From: Parasitella parasitica
Lineage: Eukaryota > Mucoromycota > Mucoromycetes > Mucorales > Mucoraceae
Direction of reading: 5' to 3'
Assembly (NCBI GenBank): GCA_025201805.1
Contig: MU619441.1
Location: 1-29,940, forward strand
DNA: 29,940 bases
Shown: in pieces, positions 22,164-29,940 of the stretch
Position numbering within the stretch: position 1 is the first letter of the stretch
How the letters are laid out: every line of letters starts with the position of its first letter
Position numbers and translations under genes: made by a program
The notes under the pieces: generated by a model
Database searches by the model: none
Told to the model about the DNA's origin: nothing
The model's input: the letters and a program-made list of their open reading frames with translations, nothing else

Positions 22164-23233
22164 ATGTCTCCACAAATTCCGTTTCCACTTCGTGAAAAAA
22201 AGGTAGATGAACAACAGCGATTTCAACAAAACCTGAATGTTGCCCTGGTTTGTCCTGACTGTAGAGTAAAGCCTCCGCATATTGTTGAAGAGTTTGCATC
22301 TGGCGACCTTGTTTGTGGAGACTGCGGCCTTGTTCTGGGCGACCGCATCATTGATACACGTTCAGAATGGAGAACCTTTGCGAACGACGAGGGCGATGTA
22401 ATCCTTTTTCTTTTTAGTTGCTTTTCGTTTACTGACTGAAAAATGCGGTATAGGATCCCTCTCGTGTAGGTGCAGCTGCAAACCCGTTGCTGGACGGTGA
22501 CCAATTAGATACCATCATCTCTCGCAAAGATGGGGGTTCTGGCATAGCAAAGACACTGAACAAAGTCCAAGGAAAGCAATTGTTACATAAAGGAGATCGA
22601 AACATAGCAGCAATCTACAAGGAAATCACCGCCATGTGCGATTCCATTTCATTATCGAAACTTGTCAGCGACACAGCCAAACAGTTATACAAACGGGTAG
22701 AAGATGAGAAGCTACTAAGAGGTAAATCAAGCGATGCCATTATAGCTGCATGTATTTGTATTGCCTGCAGACAGGAAAGAGTGGCAAGAACCTTTCGTGA
22801 AATTTGTGCTTTGACTCGGGTTCCCAAGAAGGAGATTGGCCGTTGCTGCAATGCATTGAAGGCCAAACTCCAGACCAGCACGTCCGTCATGAACTCTGAA
22901 GATTTGATGTCTCGTTTCTGCAGTAATTTACAATTACCAAACTACATTCACAAATCGTGCGTGGATCTTGTACGGAGAGCAAAAGAGCTGGGTACACTTG
23001 CAGGCAAGTCCCCTATCTCGGTGGCTGCTGCGTGCATTTACCTGGTATCCTATTTGTTTAAAAACCCAAGAAGTACAAAGGACATTGCTAATGTAGCTGG
23101 CGTCTCTGAAGCAACAATCAAGGCAGCTTACAAGTCGTTATATACCGAAAAAGAAAAGCTGATAGATATGAATTTAATGAAGGATAACCCTAATTGTGAG
23201 AACATTTCATTCGATGATTTGGTATTACCCTAA
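22164..23233 (+). CDS. SUA7: Transcription initiation factor TFIIB
   Basis: The general factor that bridges TBP at the promoter and RNA polymerase II and helps set the start site. Two exons, 22164-22397 and 22454-23233 (56-nt intron, phase 0), give 337 aa, near yeast TFIIB (345). The N-terminal zinc ribbon has CPDC at about residues 30-33 and CGDC at 52-55. The B-reader/linker follows ([19 protein letters not shown]), with the intron inside it. Two cyclin folds follow: repeat 1 about 120-210 ([15 protein letters not shown], the characteristic [19 protein letters not shown]) and repeat 2 about 220-310 ([34 protein letters not shown]). VPKKEIGRC and ISVAAACIY are diagnostic of TFIIB rather than Brf1 or Rrn7. 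The symbol is the yeast name. SPT7 lies directly upstream on the same strand, 353 bp away, as a separate transcription unit. Confidence 0.95.
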
Positions 23234-23406
23234 ATTCATGCTGAACATCATGTCAATCTGAAACTTGTAGGTGGAGACATCCGAGACATTCTATTTTTTA
23301 TTTTTATTTTTTTTTTTTATTTTCTCATATATAATTTAATACCCTATCTCTTTCTCCAAATCATTCGTTTTTGTTCTTCTCTCAAACTACATAAAATTCA
23401 TGAAAA

Positions 23407-26400
23407 ATGGTACAAGTTCACAGAGGCGACATAAAACATAGAGTTTATGCCTTTTACCCCAGAAAAAGAATGCCTATCCTATGTTGCTATAATCGCTCAG
23501 CTGGATGGAGGATTTTATCTGAAAATTACGAAGAGTAATATATTTTCTGCCTATTGCCATAGCTACTTGATTGTAACCACTTGTAGACATGTCAAAGGTG
23601 TGCGTTCAGAGCATTTCGATATAAATCAGGGCGGCGGCAGTGATGATTATTTGACATGTACAGCCATATCTGAAGTATGTATACATCCATTATGTCTTAT
23701 CGTACATGTGCCGACCGTTATTCATGCCTAAATGTTAGAATGGAATTATTGCAATTGGGTCTGGTACAAGAGACGGAAGTCTTTACTTAATAAGGGACTT
23801 CTCTGCTGTCAAGGATGTTGATGCTGGCCCGAGGTTCATGGTATGTAGTCTAGGTGTTGGGTTTCAAACACAAATATACATATTAAATTAACTTCATTAG
23901 CCGTTGCATAAAGAATCTCTAGGCGTGCCAATACATTCAATTGACTGGTCGGGAAATCACTTGCTTGTTGGAACTAATCAAGGGACTACAAAACTATTTA
24001 ATGTAGTGTTCAAAGATGATTGTTTACAGGACTTTTCCTTGATAGGCCAATACGTTAATCCACCATCAAAGGTATAACTTTAGAACAGCTAATACGACTT
24101 ACATTAATGGAATTTTTTTTTTAGATTGCATTGTACTCTTCATCTTATATTGCGAATACGCATGTCAAAGCAGCAGAATTTTCGCCCAACTACTCTTCAG
24201 AAGGCATAAAGGCTTCTACAGACACCGAAAGTAGGTTTTTGACGACTACAGTGAGCCAATTATCTGTTTGGGACGCACTAGAGCAAAAGGTACCGATTTC
24301 GCGCATCTATGCCAATGATGCTCCCTTGAACTTTGCGAGTTGGTCACCCAACGACCCACAATCATTGATTGTATGTGGAGGTTACGATCGCAAACTGGTC
24401 ATAGTTGACACGAGGGTATCAACCAACAGCCATAATGGTATTGTGTGGAGCGTAAACAATGCACATGATAGACCTATTCGAGATTCAAAATTCAATCCAT
24501 TTATACCATATTGGATAGCATCAGCGGGTAGAGGACAATGCACATTGACATCTGGTTCTTTACCTTAAGCTAACTGCTCTTGTTTAGGAGAAGACTCGAT
24601 AGTCAACATTTGGGATATCCGAGATTCACATCGAGCACCTGTCGCCAAAATTGACGGGAATGCCGGGATAGTTACATCTGTACGTTACAGATAAATTTCT
24701 CGATTGAGAATGCTCTTGCTGACAGCTATATAGGTCACTTGGTCCAATATCCGTCCCGAGAACTTGGGGACAACAGCTTCAGATGGCACTATGCGTTACT
24801 ATACTCTTTCTCCTGAAGCTTTGCCTATCTGGGACACACATTACCGTATCACTAAATACGATCAGCAAGATACACTACCTATTGTCAGGGAACGCAAACA
24901 AGGCAACATCTGGTTTGTAAAAGATCAAAATTACAAATATCCCAATGGTCGGTCATGGAAAACAGACGTGTGGGATGAAGGCGAATATATTGAAGAAGAG
25001 AGATCAACCATCTTGCTTGCCGGTGCATTAGGTTTGGGTGAATGGGGTCGCCAGGAGCCAGGTACCATGTATAAAGGTGAAGAGGCTGTGAATGCTAGAG
25101 GCGCCGTTGTTAAAGGTATAGAGGAAACAATAGGCTCTTTTGCCTGGTTATTCATGGCTGCATAGTAATACCCTCAAAATCACGACCAAGCATGTACTAT
25201 TCTATCACCAGCGGAGGACAGTTGACAGCAAATATTGTTCGTTTTGATGCAGCCAGTAATCTTCGAAATAGGCACAGGTATTGATGAAAAAGATGCGTTT
25301 GAATGTTATTTTTTTAAAATTTCAAGTTGGTATCTGCAGATTTGATCCTGCCGATAAAGATGCGTTGGCGGCAAAAATTGAAGACGATATCTACTGTAGA
25401 CGGATTACTGATGCACAGCAAGGTTTGAAACGACTGAAAAACACACCCATAAAAGATTTGCACACAATAAGGTATATATTCATTTTCTTTGAATACATTG
25501 TCTTGCTGCTGACTAAAATCGTGTATTCTCAAGAGAACGAGCTGAAGAAGTAGAATTTCTGGAAGATTGCCTAAAGCTAAGAGACCCTATCAAATGCACA
25601 GAATGGAGATTCGACTCGATTCCAGACAAATCAATCAAAAGAATATCTCGTAGATTTTGGGATGCTGAATATATGTGGGAGGATGCTATACAAGCATTTA
25701 AAAAAGATTTGAAATATTGGAGCTACCGTATTCCTCCAGGCTACAATACCAAATACAAATTTCCTGTAAGTTCTCATCGTAATCTATAAAAGAATTGCGC
25801 GTCTCAAATACATTTATGCAACAAAATAGCTCGAATTTACAGCGCCTATCATCGCCCCACATTTAGTTGAAGAAGAAACAGTATCGGCCCCTTTACCTCC
25901 CAAGAAAGATGATCCTGCTCCGCAGTATCTAAGAGTGCCTGATGAAATTGCCATGTCGCCTTATATTTATGATTCGGATATCGAAGATACCAATGAAAGA
26001 GAGTCAATAGTGGAGGGCGAATCGTCATTAGACATGCATGAAAACGTGAATGAAACTTCAGCAAAGCAGCAGCACACACAAGGACCTGAATATGACAGAA
26101 CAAATCAGCCCATCAAAAACAGAAGCAATAGAAGCCACATTCCACGCATTATTACCATGCATGTTGATCAGGATCCAAATAGTAGCGAGCTTTCCAAAAA
26201 CCCGTTTACTCCACCGCAAAGTGCCGCCGCTGGAGTGGACTCACTAACACCTTCGTCAGCACTTTATTCTATCAATACAAATCCATTTGAGAGTAATGCA
26301 GAGCCTGAACAATCTCCAGTAAAGACTCCCAAGTCGACAAATCCTTTTGACTCAAAGAATCAACAACCACAGCAACAAAGTTCCACAAACCCATTCGAAT

Positions 26401-26777
26401 ATGATGAACCGCAATTAGAAGACGATAAAGGTATAAGAAGCGTCCATAGCCAGAAATCAACCAAGCAAAAACATAAGCATCATAGCTGGATATCAACTAC
26501 TACGCACCATCTTGGCGCTACTTTATCTCACCATAGTAGTACAAAGAGTACCAGTGAAGGTGAAGATGAAGATGAAGATGACTGCAAAACACCTGTTGCA
26601 AAAAAGAATCACAAATTTAATCCCTTTAAGCGTGTTTTGTCACGTAATGGAGCGAAAGATGGAAAAAAACAATGCATCAGTAGCTCTTCTTCCGAAGAAA
26701 CCGCTTTGGATGATACAATCATTATGCTGCAAAGGAAGAACTCTTCACGCAGAAATGCAATCCAGGGTCCATATTAG
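23407..26777 (+). CDS. WD40-repeat protein with NPF-motif tail, unknown function
   Basis: Eleven exons inferred: 23407-23534, 23587-23674, 23739-23840, 23901-24071, 24125-24527, 24588-24679, 24734-25115, 25166-25277, 25340-25471, 25534-25765 and 25830-26777. All phases match, giving 929 aa. The start at 23407 (AAAAATGG) is chosen because only that frame joins exon 2 in phase. WD40-type strands occupy about 50-420: IAIGSGTRDGSLYLIRD, LLVGTNQGTTKLFN, LIVCGGYDRKLVIVDTR, PYWIASAGEDSIVNIWDIR and LGTTASDGTMRYYT. A conserved-looking region with many charged residues and tryptophans follows (RRFWDAEYMWEDAIQAFKK, WSYRIPPGYNTKYKF). From about residue 615 the tail is low-complexity and carries NPF at about 738, 765, 785, 801 and 878, plus an acidic run and a basic end. 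NPF tripeptides bind EH domains in endocytic proteins, so a membrane-traffic role is possible but is inference only. I cannot assign the protein to a named family; EIPR1-like or TFIIIC-like WD40 proteins were considered without decisive evidence. Confidence 0.8.
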
Positions 26778-26959
26778 TCAATCTTAGTAAATGATGATAG
26801 ATAGTATGGTGTTAAGCATAATTGAAGGTAAAAAAATTAGTTTTAATGTTATTGTCATTGATTCATCAAAGTTTTAATCGCAAGATCATCGCTGCAGCAA
26901 ATCTGAAAGATTTACGAAAATAAAAAATAAAATATCTTGTTTATTATGAATGTCGCATG

Positions 26960-26991
26960 AAGAAAAACACCCCTGATCAAGTGTTTTTCTT
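26960..26991. repeat. Perfect 11-bp stem hairpin
   Basis: AAGAAAAACAC at 26960-26970 and its exact complement GTGTTTTTCTT at 26981-26991, with a 10-nt loop. It lies about 180 bp after the WD40 gene stop. It could shape that gene's 3' end, or be an independent element. Confidence 0.7.
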
Positions 26992-27016
26992 TTCACACTA
27001 AACATTTAGAATGAGA

Positions 27017-27090
27017 ATATAGAATGACAAAGATATCATCAACAAGTATGGTAGCTCGTCAATAAACGAGTTTTTCCCATCATTCTATAT
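27017..27090. repeat. Nested inverted repeat
   Basis: Outer arms ATATAGAATGA (27017-27027) and TCATTCTATAT (27080-27090) match perfectly. Inside them an inner stem CTCGT (27055-27059) / ACGAG (27066-27070) can form. It might be a folded RNA or a short mobile-element relic. Confidence 0.55.
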
Positions 27091-27482
27091 ATAATGACAA
27101 CACATTAACTAAAATATGACGCGATAGACAGCCAACTAATGTTACGCAAATCTCTATCAATGCTGAAAGCATTCCAGCATCATTTGCTTCCTCAACCACA
27201 AATTATTGCATTGGGTCTCGTACAATGCTCCATTTATTTGGAAACTAATATATATGGCAATCCGGATCCTTTAAATACTGAGATGTTTTTCTCTAGATAA
27301 AATTCAAGTATATACGTTTATAATGAAGAGCCCCAAATTGATTATAATTGCAATTTTCACAACGTTTTTGGTTTATATGACTTTATTTATTTTGCGAATT
27401 CGAATAGCATGAATTGACTATGTCTAAAATTTCTGTGTTGATCTCTCACTTATGCGTTTTGACTATAAAATTTCATTGCAAC

Positions 27483-27559
27483 CGCTATTTAGGCATAACT
27501 TGATTTCCTTTGGGCAATGTCTCTATCAAAAGTTATCTGCAAAAACAGTTTTATTTTTC
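27483..27559 (+). repeat. Direct repeat copy 1 (exact 40-bp core)
   Basis: The core 27520-27559 (starting TCTCTATCAAAAGTTATCTG) is identical to 27855-27894, 335 bp away. Similarity continues leftward with mismatches (CGCTAT..GGCATAACT..TTTCC). A looser variant of the GGCAATATCTC part occurs near 1060-1075, so this may be a dispersed family. Confidence 0.75.
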
Positions 27560-27817
27560 AATATTTATCATAAATATCACTTCTAGGCGCCTAACTTTTG
27601 CTAAAATGACCGTAGAACCGCGATCTAACTTGGAAAACTTAGCGTTGACTTGGCACTATCTGGCAACAACACTGGCTTCCATGTTTTTATTACTAACCAT
27701 AAAGTTATCAGATGACATCACAAATTTACATATCAGAATTGCATATAATCGATCATAGGCTTCGATATACAGCAAAATAAACACTGTCTTATGCGCCATA
27801 AGAACAGGCATAATCAT

Positions 27818-27894
27818 CGCTATCTGAGCATAACTTTTTTTCCCCTGAACAATATCTCTATCAAAAGTTATCTGCAAAAACAGTTTTATTTTTC
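27818..27894 (+). repeat. Direct repeat copy 2, truncated by the LTR
   Basis: The second copy of the repeat whose exact 40-bp core is 27855-27894. Similarity to copy 1 stops precisely at the first base of the LTR, as expected if the retrotransposon inserted into this repeat. Confidence 0.75.
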
Positions 27895-28352
27895 TGTCAT
27901 GAACTGGCTGGGGGTAGAGGGCAAGGTAGTGCAGAGTGATATCAGGGAGATACTTTACGATTAATGTTTGCTTGATTGCTTGTATTTTGAATGTTTATTG
28001 ATATAAATATAACAAGATAACTGATGAGGAGAGAATGAAAGATGTGTCCAAGTGGCAGGTATTTATAAGAAAGAAAAGTGCAAGACTATTAATACATGAA
28101 ACGTATTAACATCTGATTTATCTGATAGAGTGCAGCTGATGTTGCTGATTATGCATGCAGGTGGGCGTGGGTACATGAATTGGCCTTTGTTATGCATGGT
28201 TGTATCATGTGAGTGTTTCAGGCATTCGTTTGTATGTTTCAAGACTGTGCATGCATGATGTTGATTCAGATGATGTTTGTTTATATGTTTCAGAACTGCG
28301 CATGCATGATGTTTTTCCCATGGTTATTACTGACGTTAGTTGATTCATGACA
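27895..28352 (-). repeat. 3' LTR of a Ty3/gypsy retrotransposon
   Basis: A 458-bp LTR with perfect 9-bp inverted ends, TGTCATGAA at 27895-27903 and TTCATGACA at 28344-28352. On the minus strand it has a TATAAAT box (complement of 28061-28067) and then AATAAA (complement of 27994-27999), the U3-R order expected. Being downstream of pol in minus-strand sense, it is the 3' LTR. The adjacent 5 bases TTTTC (27890-27894) are the predicted target-site duplication. The partner LTR lies beyond the right edge. Confidence 0.85.
28233..28313. repeat. 30-bp imperfect direct repeat inside the LTR U3
   Basis: 28233-28262 and 28284-28313 are the same 30-bp sequence with 3 mismatches, 51 bp apart. Each contains the palindrome GCATGCATGATG. 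Repeats in U3 often act as enhancer-type elements; that role is inferred. Confidence 0.7.
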
Positions 28353-28366
28353 GGCGCCTCCTCTTA
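28353..28366 (-). promoter_or_regulatory. Polypurine tract next to the 3' LTR
   Basis: The minus strand reads TAAGAGGAGGCGCC directly against the LTR start. A purine-rich run here is where plus-strand DNA synthesis is primed in LTR retrotransposons. The pol stop codon TAA (28364-28366) overlaps its beginning. Confidence 0.6.
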
Positions 28367-29940
28367 GGATCGAGCTCCGCGAAGATCTTTGCTGGGTTTA
28401 TTTGGATTTTCTTGGTGAAATTTGTCCAGGAGTTGTTGACAATTAGTTATGTTGGCTGCTCTTTCCCATGTACGGTCCATAATGTTGTAACCCTTCCAGT
28501 GCACTAAGTATTGTAACTGGTTTCGATGTATTCTGGAGTCTATAATCGATTCAACTTCGTATTCCTCTTTTTCGTTAATGATTACGGGTGGAAGTGGTTT
28601 TGGTTGTCTTCCTTCGATTTCATCCTTCTTGTAGGGTTCTAATAAGTTTATATGGAAAACCGGGTACACTTTCATGGTAGCAGGAAGTTTAAGCTTGTAG
28701 GCCCTTGTGCCAATTTTTTCCAATACTTCAAAGGGCCCTAATTTCTTGTGATCTAATTTTCCTGTTGGCCTTTGCGTTCTGATGTTTTTTGAGGATAACC
28801 AAACTTTGTCGCCCACATTGATTAGTGGGCCTATGTCAATCCTTTTGTTGTAAAAGTGAGCATGGCGTTCTAATGCTAGTCCGATGTTGAATTTGAGTTC
28901 CTCGTGAAGTTCCTTTAGGTACTGCATTCTCTGGTCAGCTAAAGTCGCATTTTTGGTGGTTTGCGGTAATGTAATCGATAACTTTGGATGATAGCCGTAG
29001 AGTGCAAAGAACGGTGTTGTATCGGTTGATGAGTGTCTGGAATTGTTGTAAGCGAATTGTGCCATGTGAAGTAAGTCAGACCAGTTTGATTGTTGATAGT
29101 TAATGTAACACCTGAGATACTGTTCTAGTATAGAGTTGATACGTTCTGTTTGTCCGTCAGTCTGCGGATGGAAAGCAGTCGATAAATTTTGCTTGATATC
29201 CAGTGCTTTCAATACAGCTTGGGTGAATTTCGAAGTAAAGGTGGCTCCACGATCGGACACAATGTTGTTTGGTAACCCATAATGGGTAAATACATGTTTG
29301 ATGAACAGTTCGCAAGTTCCTTCTGCGTCTATTTGATTAGTGGTGGGAATGAAGAGTGCCATTTTTGTAAAGCGGTCTACGAATACACAAATTGCTGTAA
29401 AACTTCCTGACGGAGGTAACTGCGTGATAAAATCTACTGATATAGATGTCCATGGTGAATCCGGTATTGGCAATGATTGCAGAAGACCGTAAGGCTTGTG
29501 ATGGTTGTTTTTGTTTCGTATGCATGTTTCGCAACCTTCAACATAACTTTTGATATAATTGCGCATGCTTGGCCAGTAATAGTTTCGTGTTACCAGGTCA
29601 TGAGTTTTGGCGATTCCAAAATGCCCTGCGGCTGGTCTGTCATGACATTCGAACAGTATTTCTTTGTATAACTCGTTATCCTTAGGGATGCATATTGCTC
29701 CTTTGCAATACAAAATTCCTTCAATTAGTTGGTAGTCAGGGTTCTCTGATAGTTTGTCTAATATTGTTGAAAAGTACGGGTCGCCAGTGATTTTTGATTT
29801 TATGTTATTTAGAAAAATGCTATTTTCTAGTTCCAGAGGTGCTTCTATGATATTGTGAATGAAAGTGTCCGGTTTGAACATCAACATTTTGGTTTTTCCG
29901 CAGGAGTCTCCCCCCTCTTTAGGTTTGTCTTGTCGTGAAA
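28364..29940 (-). mobile_element. Ty3/gypsy chromovirus pol, C-terminal part (integrase + chromodomain), partial
   Basis: An open frame enters from the right edge and ends at the TAA at 28364, giving at least 525 codons without a stop; the ATG at 29887 is internal. The first residues (SRQDKPKEGGD) look like the end of the RNase H region. Numbering from the ATG, the integrase zinc finger is H82, H89, C119, C122 (WPSMRNYIKSYVEGCETC). The DDE core is D152 (SVDFITQLP), D212 (SDRGATFTS) and E248 (GQTERINSILEQYLR), all present. A GPY/F-type module (KKLGPFEVLEKIGTRAYKL) and a chromodomain (EVESIIDSR, YLVHWKGYN, TWERAANI) follow, which defines the chromovirus lineage. Chromodomains direct integration to modified chromatin. 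This part appears intact; gag, protease and reverse transcriptase lie outside the window. Confidence 0.95.

Larger units (their letters stand above)
26778..27894. other. Intergenic region with hairpins and direct repeats
   Basis: AT-rich, no gene recognised; the small ORFs have no coding character. It holds two strong inverted repeats (26960-26991 and 27017-27090) and a direct repeat (about 27483-27559 and 27818-27894) that ends exactly at the LTR boundary. Confidence 0.6.

Noticed and set aside
13790-23233. bZIP, SPT7 and TFIIB as a functional transcription gene cluster
   Set aside because: TIM17 and gap DNA lie between them, each has its own flanks, and fungal housekeeping genes of one process often neighbour by chance.

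Overview
The window reads as a filamentous fungus, most likely an early-diverging one (Mucoromycota, probably Mucorales). This is inferred from AT-rich DNA, many short GT-AG introns (46-71 nt, except one expanded by a homopolymer), an animal-like DOCK exchange factor with an SH3 domain, SAGA and Tim17 genes of fungal type, and a chromovirus. I recognise the families, not the species. Exon junctions below were worked out by hand from splice consensus and reading-frame phase.

Layout. 1-3604 has no gene I can support. It holds a strikingly regular 21-bp degenerate tandem array at the left edge, two diverged copies of a dispersed repeat and an LTR-like relic. 3605-11441 (-) is a 3-exon DOCK-family RhoGEF of about 2573 aa. 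11777-12622 (-) is a METTL21-type lysine methyltransferase. 12740-13400 (+) is a decayed transposase/3'-5' exonuclease relic. 13790-14469 (+) is a two-exon cys-3/metR-type bZIP factor. 15914-16548 (+) is four-exon TIM17. An N gap (16729-17032) and low-complexity DNA follow. 17792-21810 (+) is a ten-exon SPT7 gene of the SAGA complex. 22164-23233 (+) is two-exon TFIIB. 23407-26777 (+) is an eleven-exon WD40 protein with five NPF motifs and no function I can name. 26778-27894 is repeat-bearing intergenic DNA with hairpins. 27895-28352 is the 3' LTR of a Ty3/gypsy chromovirus, whose pol (integrase plus chromodomain) runs off the right edge on the minus strand.

Three genes serve RNA polymerase II transcription (bZIP activator, Spt7/SAGA, TFIIB), but they look like ordinary separate genes rather than a cluster. 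DOCK acts in Rac/actin signalling, Tim17 in mitochondrial import. Homopolymers are unusually long: T67, A63, T58 and A30. They sit in a 5' leader, next to a 3' end, in an intron and in a pseudogene.

Most worth a second look: the 21-bp array, the T67/A63 inverted pair around the DOCK leader, the WD40-NPF protein, the exonuclease/transposase relic, and the apparently intact chromovirus inserted in a dispersed repeat.
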